DNA from: UBA4655 sp964585575
GTDB taxonomy: Bacteria; Planctomycetota; Planctomycetia; Pirellulales; UBA1268
Assembly: GCA_964585575.1 (NCBI GenBank)
Contig: CAZPEM010000147.1
Span: 1-8,159 of the forward strand
Direction of reading: 5' to 3'
DNA: 8,159 nucleotides
Shown: piece by piece, positions 1 to 5,197 of the stretch
Layout of the letters: each line of letters opens with the position of its first letter
Numbering within the stretch: the stretch's first letter is position 1
Program-made: the position numbers and the translations under genes
The notes under the pieces: model-generated
The model's database searches: none
What the model saw: only the letters and a program-made list of their open reading frames with translations
Told to the model about the DNA's origin: nothing

Positions 1-36
1 ATTGCCTGGATCAGGATTTCCAAGGCAGCCCGGTCG

Positions 37-741
37 TCACCGGGGCGACGAGAGCGCGCGGGCCAGCGGACAGTCAGCAGAAACGGCCTCCCCGCGCCGG
101 TATGCCCCGAGAAGTTCCTTGGACCGCTGGGCGAGCATCCGCCGGACCTCTCGCCGCTGCCCCTTCACCCGGGCGATCTTCATCGAGTCGTATCCCGTCG
201 TCTGGTGCCGCATCCAGGCGATGACCGCGGCCTCTGCCCGTCGCTCGATGGGAATCCGCTTCGTTCGGGCCACGGTGCCGCTGCCAACGGGCGTGGCATG
301 GTCGGCAACGGCCTTGGCGAGTCGCTGAGCAACCTCGGCGTGTCGCCCTTGAAACGCCAGGAATGCCAGCACCGCCGCCTGGAAGTCTTCGACGTACTCC
401 TCCTGCTGGGCACTCCGGCGTTTCGAGTCGGCCTCACGGCGTCGCGAATAGGCCTCCGTGGCTCGCTCGTCGGCCAAGGTTTTCTGGACCTGCTCAATGG
501 TCTCCCGTGGTGCCCAGACTCCCCGGGAGAAGATCTTCCGGCCGACTTTTTCCTGGACGAGCCAGTGGTCTCCGGCGGCCTTCACGCGGCGAGTCAGGGC
601 GGCATCGCCGGGCGGGAGCAATGCCCAGCCAGCGGGCACCGGAAGTATCTGGCCAGAGGGCGACCGCACGGTGTTGGGCGTCGGGCCGGGAAGGTACGTC
701 TGGGCGGGCATCGTGAGAGTGTTATCGGCACTGGAGGGCAT
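37..741 (-). CDS. DUF2293 domain-containing protein
   Basis: This 234-residue protein is intact and its biochemical function is not known. The C-terminal part, about residues 171-215, carries the DUF2293 signature: a hydrophobic helix ending in WMRHQTTGYD, then a basic helical stretch (GQRREVRRMLAQRSKELL). The N-terminal half has a conserved-looking block (GWALLPPGDAALTRRVKAAG, then DHWLVQEKVGRKIFSRGVWA), followed by a charged, probably helical linker rich in Arg, Glu and Gln. I chose the ATG at 741. A longer frame to 870 exists but its extra residues look non-coding, and an ATG at 711 (starting MPAQTYLPGPTP) is an equally reasonable start. No strong ribosome site is visible before either. 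No partner gene is in the window. Family assignment rests on motif recall. Confidence 0.8.
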   Translation of the reverse strand: MPSSADNTLTMPAQTYLPGPTPNTVRSPSGQILPVPAGWALLPPGDAALTRRVKAAGDHWLVQEKVGRKIFSRGVWAPRETIEQVQKTLADERATEAYSRRREADSKRRSAQQEEYVEDFQAAVLAFLAFQGRHAEVAQRLAKAVADHATPVGSGTVARTKRIPIERRAEAAVIAWMRHQTTGYDSMKIARVKGQRREVRRMLAQRSKELLGAYRRGEAVSADCPLARALSSPR

Positions 742-792
742 CCTGGGAAAGCCCGCCAGCCAGGGCCCCCTCTGACGCGCACCCGAGTGCTC

Positions 793-1007
793 ATGAGCAT
801 GCCATCCGCCAGCGGCCAAGGGCCTCACCACGATCCCCACGAAGCCGCCCGGTGGTTCGATCAGTTGCATGTCTACCGGTCGATCGTGGACGCCGACTGG
901 ATGGCCCCCCGGGAGATCTTCACCGCCGCCAGAGAGTGGGTGTCACGCGTCAACCAGGCTCCTGGGCGATCCTCGATGTGGGTTGCGGCGACGCAGTGTT
1001 TCTGCAA
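793..1007 (+). pseudogene. Truncated, frameshifted SAM-dependent methyltransferase N-terminus
   Basis: From the ATG at 793 (or 799) the frame reads like the leader of a class I methyltransferase (HHDPHEAARWFDQLHVYRSI, then APREIFTAAREWV). It then loses frame near 955-963. Starting at 963, in a second plus frame, comes WAILDVGCGDAVFLQ, a good match to methyltransferase motif I, the glycine-rich SAM-binding loop. Nothing methyltransferase-like follows in any plus frame, so the rest of the gene is missing. The remnant is divergent from the DUF2293 gene, about 50 bases away. The motif is clear, but the joining of the two frames into one ancestral gene is inference. Confidence 0.5.
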
Positions 1008-1404
1008 CGGCGGGATGCACGACGGCGAGGAGTTTGGCCGGAGATTCCATCTCCAGTCCGACGGTCGATTCTCCGGCAAGGCTTCCGGCGATCTCCTGCC
1101 ACAACTCCTTCGGACTTTGCTTTTTCACGCTTCTTGACGAGGGAGTGTCGTTGTCAAGATCAGCGACGCCAGTGTGGGACTTGCGAGATCGTATATCCGT
1201 CCGGACTGCCAGAAGAAATGATCCGGCTCTTCGTAATATTTGGGCCTTGCCGCCTCTTCTTGCTTCTTCGTCAGTGCATCGCGAAGCCTCTGCTTGTGCG
1301 GTGAATAGCCCGCGAATCTTGGAAGCAGGCGTCCAGTCGGGTAGCTCCTCGCACCACACGAGAGAGCCGTCGGTGTGGACAACCTCGGTCCATCGCGTTG
1401 CAGT
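994..1404 (-). pseudogene. Degraded minus-strand gene of unknown family
   Basis: Coding-like sequence appears on the minus strand but jumps frames. From about 1404 it reads WTEVVHTDGSLVWCEELPDW and continues through TPASKIRGLFTA. Near 1300 the sensible reading moves to another frame (KQRLRDALTKKQEEAARPKY, then PDHFFWQSGRIYDLA), which ends at a stop at 1125-1127. Near 1116 it returns to the first frame (SPKELWQEIAGSLAGES, then ESPAKLLAVVHPAV), dissolving after about 996 against the methyltransferase remnant. I do not recognise a family. One gene with at least two frameshifts is the simplest reading, but fragments of two genes are possible. Confidence 0.35.
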
Positions 1405-1489
1405 TTACCGATTCCCCTCGATGATACCCTTGTGTCCATACGCGGAGGGGGTGTACCATCGGTCGAGTGGAAGTGCGCGTACCGGTCCC

Positions 1490-1494
1490 GGAGG
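1490..1494 (+). promoter_or_regulatory. Ribosome binding site fixing the start of the zinc-ribbon gene
   Basis: GGAGG lies 8 bases before the ATG at 1503. It decides between that ATG and an in-frame GTG further upstream at 1467, which would add 12 residues before the signal segment. No promoter hexamers stand out upstream. Confidence 0.6.
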
Positions 1495-1502
1495 CTTCTT
1501 CA

Positions 1503-1703
1503 ATGGCCAGACGAATCCTGAGGAGAGGTTTGTTCTTCGCGGCCGTCGTTGGGACGGTGGTTTTTTTCGGCGGCGGGCAGGGGCTCGCGGCGCCGAAGAC
1601 GTACAAGTACCGCTGCCCGAAGTGCAAGCTGATTCAGGAGTACGGCACGATGGGTGTCAAGAAATGCCCGAATGACGGCTCGACGATGATCCGGATGAAT
1701 TAG
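1503..1703 (+). CDS. Small exported or membrane-anchored zinc-ribbon-like protein
   Basis: A 66-residue protein of unknown function. Residues 1-9 are basic (MARRILRRG), residues 10-29 form a hydrophobic segment ending in GLAA that suits a signal peptide or N-terminal anchor. Residues 35-62 resemble a miniature zinc ribbon: YRCPKCKLIQEYG, then KKCPNDGSTMIR. The first knuckle has two Cys (C38, C41), but the second has only C55; where a fourth ligand Cys would sit there is Asp/Gly. Metal binding is therefore plausible but incomplete, unless the protein dimerises or uses another ligand. It ends in TAG at 1701-1703, after which the same frame stays open (see next entry). It stands alone among degraded genes, so its intact start and SD argue that it is a working gene. 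Confidence 0.65.
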   Translation: MARRILRRGLFFAAVVGTVVFFGGGQGLAAPKTYKYRCPKCKLIQEYGTMGVKKCPNDGSTMIRMN

Positions 1704-1718
1704 GGCCGGTCTACGGGG

Positions 1719-1853
1719 CTGGATCACGAACCTCCGGAAAGCCGCCTGCAACCGGATCTGCAGTCGGACCGTCCGTGGTGTCTGGTCCTCGTGATCGCCG
1801 GCGTGGTCGCGGTCTTGGGAATGCTCGTGGCTGTTGCGGCCCTTGTCCGCTAA
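1719..1853 (+). CDS. Short open frame encoding one membrane helix, start unclear
   Basis: In the same frame as the zinc-ribbon gene, directly after its TAG, an open stretch runs to a TAA at 1851-1853. Read from a CTG at 1719 it gives 44 residues: an acidic, proline-rich head (LDHEPPESRLQPDL), then a strong membrane helix (WCLVLVIAGVVAVLGMLVAV) and a terminal Arg. The first half looks protein-like and the helix is typical. There is no ATG, GTG or TTG suitable as a start; GGGG at 1715-1718 touches the CTG and is too close for a ribosome site. It could be a CTG-started gene, a read-through extension of the upstream protein, or the broken C-terminal end of a former longer gene. Confidence 0.35.
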   Translation: MDHEPPESRLQPDLQSDRPWCLVLVIAGVVAVLGMLVAVAALVR

Positions 1854-1941
1854 CGGCGGCACCCATGCAGCCGTCACGACCGGCCGTCACATGGCCTTGG
1901 TTTCGTGACCTGCAGTTCGGCTGGAGAGAGGCTGGTGCCGC

Positions 1942-2034
1942 ATGAGTCTGTGGACGGACTTCACCAGGTATTTCGTCGTGGGGTGGTTCTGCGCAGGCGT
2001 GTGGCTCGTCGTCGATTCGATGCGTTCATCGGGG
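1942..2034 (+). pseudogene. N-terminal fragment of a small membrane protein
   Basis: The ATG at 1942 opens a frame whose first 31 residues look genuine: MSLWTDFTRYFVVGWFCAGV, then WLVVDSMRSSG, with one membrane helix at about residues 9-24. A purine-rich GGAGAGAGG stretch lies about a dozen bases upstream and could act as ribosome site. After residue 31 the frame stays open to 2259 but becomes Arg/Ser-rich antisense of a coding-like minus-strand stretch, so the real gene appears cut near 2030. The family is not recognised. Confidence 0.35.
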
Positions 2035-2218
2035 CCTCGACGAACCGCCTCGGCTCGATGTCGCCTCGTGGTGTCCAGATCAGATTCACGCCGCGGGGGA
2101 GCTTCTCGGCCTTCACGAAGATCCGGGGAGGTGCCCCCTCGAAGTAAAGCTGCAGGGCCGGGCAGAGCCAGCCGGTCATCTCGGCCCCGGCGACGGTGCC
2201 GTGAGGTCCCGAGTGACC
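2035..2218 (-). pseudogene. Coding-like minus-strand stretch, out of frame with its neighbour
   Basis: In a minus frame different from the one that starts at 2345, about 60 residues look like real protein: GPHGTVAGAEMTGWLCPALQ, then LYFEGAPPRIFVKAEKLPRG, then VNLIWTPRGDIEPRRFVEAP. Before and after, the frame reads as junk. It may be the downstream half of the gene starting at 2345 after a frameshift near 2210-2220, or a piece of another gene. An ATG at 2179 could start it, but no ribosome site is visible there. No family is recognised. Confidence 0.3.
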
Positions 2219-2476
2219 GGCGAATTCGGCGTTTCCGGCCGTCCCAGTTCACCGTGTAGTGGACCCACCACGACCCGTTGTTGCACCACAGGTTGTGCAG
2301 GTGGTTTCCCGGCGTCGGCCGAATTGAAAGCCTCGCGATCGGCATCTCGCACCCCTTTCCACTCGAAGGAAAGGAAGCTGCTTTCGAGCTCGCTCGTCAG
2401 CTAGCGGGGCACCTCGAAAGCTTCGCCGGGGCACGCGGCCGACGCGTATCCTCCCGCCCTGTTGCCAGAGCGGGTA

Positions 2477-2503
2477 ACCACCTTGTGCTTTCGCGAGGTT
2501 GGT
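2477..2503 (-). terminator. Possible terminator hairpin after the CIA30 gene
   Basis: An imperfect inverted repeat (ACCACCTTG paired with GAGGTTGGT, one bulge and one G-U pair) lies 23-49 bases past the CIA30 stop codon. It has no clear U-run, so if it ends the minus-strand transcript it does so in a non-classical way. The rest of 2346-2525 shows no gene I can support. Confidence 0.25.
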
Positions 2504-2525
2504 GCGAGCGACCGCGAGGGCCGGC

Positions 2526-3098
2526 CTAGTCGCCCGCCCGCACCACCTTCACCCACTCGACCTGCATCGCAAACTTGCCGGGCTTCTTGTCGCTGAGCAT
2601 GAAGCCGAGGCCATTTATCTGGGTGGGATCGACCGGCCCCATGCCCTGAACCCGCCTCCCGAACGCCGTGGGGGTGAAGTCGGCGAGCGGAATCGCGACC
2701 TCCCGCCACTCGTCTTTCGCGGTCGGCAGCGGGGCTCTGTACGAGAAAGCCATCCGGCGGCTCTTCGTGTAGATGTTCAGGACGTATTCCCGGCCGTCGC
2801 CTTTCACCCGGACGACGAGGGCATCCCCAGCCTTGATGTCGAGTTCCGTGGGCTTCGTGCGGACCGACGCGAATCCGCCGTTGTTTTCGAGCGAGAGCGT
2901 GCCGAAGAACTCGAGTGTCTTCTCTTCGGTGATCTTGAGCCGTCCGTCTGAAACGCCACCCATGACACCATCGTTCACGGTCTGCCATTGTGCAGCCGCC
3001 TCGGGGCGGGCAAAGTCCAGGAGCGGGAGCAGGGTTGTGTCCGCGACCGCCTGCATGAACAAACTGGCCAGCAGCATGGCGAATCGGGGCGCGGGCAT
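2526..3098 (-). CDS. Exported CIA30-family protein
   Basis: A 190-residue protein with a signal peptide (MPAPRFAMLLASLFMQAVAD) and then a single CIA30 domain, about residues 26-187. Its hallmarks are VNDGVMGGVSDG at 41-52, LSLENNGGFASVR at 68-80, and the late WREVAIPLADFTPT and INGLGFMLSDK segments; this is a carbohydrate-binding-like beta-sandwich. In mitochondria, CIA30 is a complex I assembly factor; bacterial exported versions have no settled role, so complex I function should not be assumed here. The ATG at 3098 has GAGG 8 bases upstream. It is the last gene of a five-gene minus-strand run, 108 bases after the Cys-rich gene, with a possible hairpin behind it. The family call is confident, the function is not known. 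Confidence 0.9.
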   Translation of the reverse strand: MPAPRFAMLLASLFMQAVADTTLLPLLDFARPEAAAQWQTVNDGVMGGVSDGRLKITEEKTLEFFGTLSLENNGGFASVRTKPTELDIKAGDALVVRVKGDGREYVLNIYTKSRRMAFSYRAPLPTAKDEWREVAIPLADFTPTAFGRRVQGMGPVDPTQINGLGFMLSDKKPGKFAMQVEWVKVVRAGD

Positions 3099-3206
3099 GG
3101 AGCGATCCTCGAGGGTGAGCGTGAATGCTTCTACGAACGCCTAGCATTCTCGCGGTGTCACCTCGAAATGACGACCGTCCCCAGCAGATTTTTCCATGTG
3201 CGGCCG

Positions 3207-3404
3207 CTACGCCCCGAGATTCCTGGGCTCGAGGCAGGCCTCATGCCCAGCCATCTTTTTGCAGGTCTCGCGGCAGGCTCGCAGACAGTCGTTGCAGGCC
3301 GTGATGCACTTTTCCTTCACGGCGGCGTGCTCCGCCGCCTCGCCAGCGGGGACGAGAAGCGAGAAGCACATGGCAACAGCAATCAGCGAAACATGATGGA
3401 ACAT
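3207..3404 (-). CDS. Short exported Cys-rich protein, Csp/DUF326-like
   Basis: A 65-residue protein. Residues 1-24 form a signal peptide (MFHHVSLIAVAMCFSLLVPA, then GEAA). The mature part has six Cys (33, 37, 40, 44, 48, 57) spaced 3-4 apart in KEKCITACNDCLRACRETC, so they line one face of a helix, plus HEAC. This is the pattern of the Cys-rich four-helix-bundle copper-binding proteins (Csp/DUF326 type), in which Cys pointing into the bundle bind many Cu(I) ions. Those proteins have four helices and over 100 residues; this one has room for about one and a half, so it would need to oligomerise or is a reduced version. The ATG at 3404 is supported by GGAG 9 bases upstream, in preference to an in-frame GTG at 3428. 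It lies between dodecin and CIA30 genes. Copper as ligand is inference. Confidence 0.65.
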   Translation of the reverse strand: MFHHVSLIAVAMCFSLLVPAGEAAEHAAVKEKCITACNDCLRACRETCKKMAGHEACLEPRNLGA

Positions 3405-3437
3405 GGGGTGTGTCTCCAGGCGTGACACGATCTGTTA

Positions 3438-3647
3438 TCAGGTGTCCTGGGTCGCACCGATCTTCACTCGCACCTGCCAGTGGGCGACCTTGCCGTCCTC
3501 GATGTGGCCGCGGGTTTCGAGAACCTCGAGCCATCGCAGTCGTGGTTCATCCTGGCCCGCCTTTGCAACCGCGTTTTGCACGGCCGCCTCGATGCTCATG
3601 TGCGAAGACCCGACCAGTTCGATCATTCTGTAGGTGTGCTCGCTCAT
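3438..3647 (-). CDS. Dodecin, flavin-storage protein
   Basis: A 69-residue protein matching the dodecin family along its whole length: beta strand TYRMIELVGSS, helix SIEAAVQNAVAKAG, then strands RLRWLEVLETRGHIEDGKV and HWQVRVKIGA. Dodecins form hollow 12-subunit cytoplasmic shells that store and shield flavins; Trp39 and Gln58 here correspond to the Trp and Gln that stack against the isoalloxazine ring. The ATG at 3645-3647 has GAGG 8 bases upstream. It overlaps the TGA (3644-3646) that ends the out-of-frame C-terminal remnant of the upstream hemerythrin, so the two genes were once probably translationally coupled. The identification is secure. Confidence 0.93.
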   Translation of the reverse strand: MSEHTYRMIELVGSSHMSIEAAVQNAVAKAGQDEPRLRWLEVLETRGHIEDGKVAHWQVRVKIGATQDT

Positions 3648-3781
3648 GGAGAGACCTCGGCGTGTTCAAGGGGGTTGTAGATCTCCAGGCTCGTGACTCC
3701 CACGTGCTGCTCGAGTCGCGAGACCTGCTGGAGCGTCCCGGCAAATCCGTCTTTTCCAAACTCCCGGTGCTCTATTCCGGT
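3644..3781 (-). pseudogene. Out-of-frame C-terminal remnant of the hemerythrin gene
   Basis: In a minus frame other than that of the hemerythrin start, residues read GIEHREFGKDGFAGTLQQVS, then RLEQHVGVTSLEIYNPLEHA, and end at a TGA overlapping the dodecin ATG as ATGA. From memory of the family, larger hemerythrin-domain proteins end in a similar block (E-H-x-x-F-G-x-D-G-F, then a helix and LGIYDL). I infer this is the original C-terminus, separated from the N-terminal part by an internal loss and a frame change near 3765-3780. Confidence 0.5.
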
Positions 3782-4097
3782 CGAACTCCGGAAAGATGAA
3801 CCTCTCCTCCAGCAGGCCGTGGTAGTCCTCGAGGAAGCTGCGGATCAGCGAAGCTGGCCCGTGGAGCACTTCGTGAATGGTTTCCAGGCCCGATGCAGGT
3901 GGCGACAACGCCGCTTCGTAGACAAGCAAGAGCCGATTCAGAACCCCATGCTCACGCATCAGGTCTTCGGCCGCTGTCACCGCTGCAGCAGCATCGACGG
4001 CTGGCTCCCCGGGCTCGTCGGTGGAGGCGGGCCGCGGCGGCATGGCCCAGCAGGCCAAGGATGCAGCGATAGTTGAGCGGCGAGAGAGGGTGTTCAT
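3666..4097 (-). CDS. Hemerythrin-domain protein with Tat-like signal, internally deleted and frameshifted
   Basis: The open frame gives 143 residues. Residues 1-24 look like a twin-arginine signal (LSRRSTIAASLACWA). Residues 44-105 are the first half of an HHE hemerythrin domain: EDLMREHGVLNRLLLVYEAA with His50, HEVLH with His75 and His79, then DYHGLLEERFIFPEF with His93, Glu97 and Glu98, all candidate di-iron ligands. After about residue 108 the sequence turns into an Arg-rich tail with no family resemblance, while the expected C-terminus reads on in another frame. Related proteins are roughly 200 residues and have a second helix pair here, which is missing; the normal iron site would be incomplete. 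The ATG at 4097 has GAGG 9 bases upstream. It sits between the PLD-like membrane gene and dodecin. It is probably a recent pseudogene, although the open frame could still be made. Confidence 0.65.
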   Translation of the reverse strand: MNTLSRRSTIAASLACWAMPPRPASTDEPGEPAVDAAAAVTAAEDLMREHGVLNRLLLVYEAALSPPASGLETIHEVLHGPASLIRSFLEDYHGLLEERFIFPEFDRNRAPGVWKRRICRDAPAGLATRAARGSHEPGDLQPP

Positions 4098-4158
4098 CGC
4101 TTGGAACCTCGGGGGAACCTTTCATCCTTCGCTTGCAGGCATTCCCGAAGACTGCACG

Positions 4159-4179
4159 GGCGACGAGCAGCGGCTCGCC
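4159..4179 (-). other. Hairpin between the membrane-protein and hemerythrin genes
   Basis: GGCGACGAGC and GCTCGCC pair over seven bases with one bulged C and a four-base loop. It sits in the 123-base space 4098-4220. There is no U-run on either strand. It may affect transcript stability or processing, or mean nothing. Confidence 0.2.
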
Positions 4180-4220
4180 ATGCCGGACAGTTCGGCGCGG
4201 CGGCCGATCACCGGACGGCT

Positions 4221-4943
4221 TCAGGGCATGCGTGCCGCCCGTTCGACCTCGCGAAAGCGGCCGATGAGTTCGGAGTGCTCTCGGACGCGGATGATGTAGC
4301 CCGGGATCCTGCGGTCGTGGTGCACCGCCATGAATGGCTCCCCCCAGAAGCTCACAAGTGCCTCGCCCCTTCCCTCGATGACGTCGGCCTCCGCAAGCAC
4401 GAACGAAACGCCCGAGTCGAGGTCGGCCCAGATGGGCGGCGTTACGATGCCGTTGCCTTGATAGGCCGCGAGCGTCGCTTCCACCCGGGCCTGCCAGTGC
4501 TCCCGCTGCGCATGATCGAGCACGAGCCGCAGCGCGGTGACCCCCGGGTTGTCGAGAAAGGGACGGAGAATCACGTCGCAGAGTTCCGTGCTTTCGAACA
4601 TCTGCGGGCAGGCATTGAACCAGACCACCTCGCCCTGGGCGCGTTTGGCGAACTGGATCGTGGCGTGGCGGATATGGGCGGGGCCGATGAGATCGATCTC
4701 CGCCGGGTGGGTCGTTTCCTTGATCTCCTCGAGAAGCCGCACGGAGAGCTGTGAAGCGGCTTCCATCGAAGTCCAACGTTCCTCACTGCGCAGGTCCCGC
4801 AAGAACAGGAGGGCCACCAACACGAGCGTGATGACACGCAGCACGTTCACATCGGTGACATGCAGGAAGTGGAGGATGATGGCCACCACCGCCGCGACGA
4901 GCCCCGCAATCGCCTCCCATTCGAACTTCCGAAGGCTGACCAT
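4221..4943 (-). CDS. Two-helix membrane protein with a PLD-like soluble domain, function unknown
   Basis: A 240-residue protein. Two membrane helices lie at about 10-28 (AIAGLVAAVVAIILHFLHV) and 33-50 (NVLRVITLVLVALLFLRDL). A short helical linker (SQLSVRLLEEIKET) follows. Residues 80-235 form a mixed alpha/beta domain, with IDLIGPAHIRHATIQFAKRA near the start and ALVSFWGEPFMAVHHDR near the end. The overall pattern recalls the phospholipase-D-like fold found in some stress or signalling proteins, but the HxK catalytic motif is absent, so no enzymatic role is implied. With both helices at the start, the soluble domain should face the cytoplasm if the N-terminus does. The ATG at 4943 has GGAG about 11 bases upstream. 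It is first in the minus-strand run, 123 bases before the hemerythrin. The PLD comparison is tentative. Confidence 0.65.
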   Translation of the reverse strand: MVSLRKFEWEAIAGLVAAVVAIILHFLHVTDVNVLRVITLVLVALLFLRDLRSEERWTSMEAASQLSVRLLEEIKETTHPAEIDLIGPAHIRHATIQFAKRAQGEVVWFNACPQMFESTELCDVILRPFLDNPGVTALRLVLDHAQREHWQARVEATLAAYQGNGIVTPPIWADLDSGVSFVLAEADVIEGRGEALVSFWGEPFMAVHHDRRIPGYIIRVREHSELIGRFREVERAARMP

Positions 4944-4987
4944 CGAGATGGACTCCGGCGGCTAGCCGCATTCCTGCGTGGAGCCAT

Positions 4988-5042
4988 TCTCACGCGGGGT
5001 CTTCGCGAGGAGCCCACCGCAAACGACCCGCCCGCAGCTTGA
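4988..5042 (+). repeat. Left copy of a 55-bp duplication at the assembly gap
   Basis: The 55 bases before the Ns are identical to the 55 bases after them (5143-5197). The copies abut the N run exactly, as two contig ends sharing one k-mer do. Collapsing them would place the divergent genes at 4943 and 5194 about 96 bases apart. I regard it as assembly-made, not biological. Confidence 0.9.
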
Positions 5043-5142
5043 NNNNNNNNNNNNNNNNNNNNNNNNNNNNNNNNNNNNNNNNNNNNNNNNNNNNNNNNNN
5101 NNNNNNNNNNNNNNNNNNNNNNNNNNNNNNNNNNNNNNNNNN
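5043..5142. other. Assembly gap of 100 Ns
   Basis: Exactly 100 Ns, the standard placeholder for a gap of unknown size. Together with the flanking 55-bp identity, it probably stands for no missing bases, or for unresolved sequence at a branch in the assembly graph. Any reading frame crossing it is not real. Confidence 0.97.
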
Positions 5143-5197
5143 TCTCACGCGGGGTCTTCGCGAGGAGCCCACCGCAAACGACCCGCCCGCAGCTTGA
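5143..5197 (+). repeat. Right copy of the 55-bp duplication
   Basis: Identical to 4988-5042. Its last bases contain the TTG at 5194 that is the best available start of the DUF202 gene, so the duplication bears on that gene's start. Confidence 0.9.

Larger units (their letters stand above)
1887..2345 (-). pseudogene. Gene start resembling an integrase arm-type DNA-binding segment, then frameshifted
   Basis: The ATG at 2345 has a good ribosome site (AAGGGG, about 7 bases upstream). The first 47 residues look genuine: MPIARLSIRPTPGNHLHNLW, then CNNGSWWVHYTVNWDGRKRR, then IRRSLGT. A short beta-rich strand pattern followed by a basic run and SLGT is the style of the arm-type DNA-binding segment at the N-terminus of phage-type tyrosine integrases. 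After LGT, where a helix should follow, the frame turns into low-complexity Arg-rich sequence and ends at 1887, while a different minus frame becomes coding-like. I read this as the start of a broken gene. The integrase suggestion is weak, since no catalytic domain is present. Confidence 0.3.

Noticed and set aside
741..870. N-terminal extension of the DUF2293 protein to 870
   Set aside because: Extra 43 residues look non-coding (Gly/His-rich), and the region overlaps the divergent methyltransferase start.
205..1137. 310-residue plus-strand open frame opposite the DUF2293 gene
   Set aside because: Most of it is antisense of a recognised gene and has Gly/Arg/Pro-rich shadow composition; only the part from 793 looks protein-like.
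2401..3147. 248-residue minus-strand open frame over the CIA30 gene
   Set aside because: Arg/His/Pro-rich shadow in another frame; the CIA30 frame has domain hallmarks, a signal peptide and a ribosome site.
3952..4776. 274-residue minus-strand open frame over the PLD-like gene
   Set aside because: Low-complexity Arg/Gly/Pro composition and overlap with a frame that has membrane helices and a regular domain.
4988..5197. 55-bp direct repeat as an attachment site or target duplication
   Set aside because: The copies touch the N run exactly and have k-mer length, which fits an assembly cause better than recombination.
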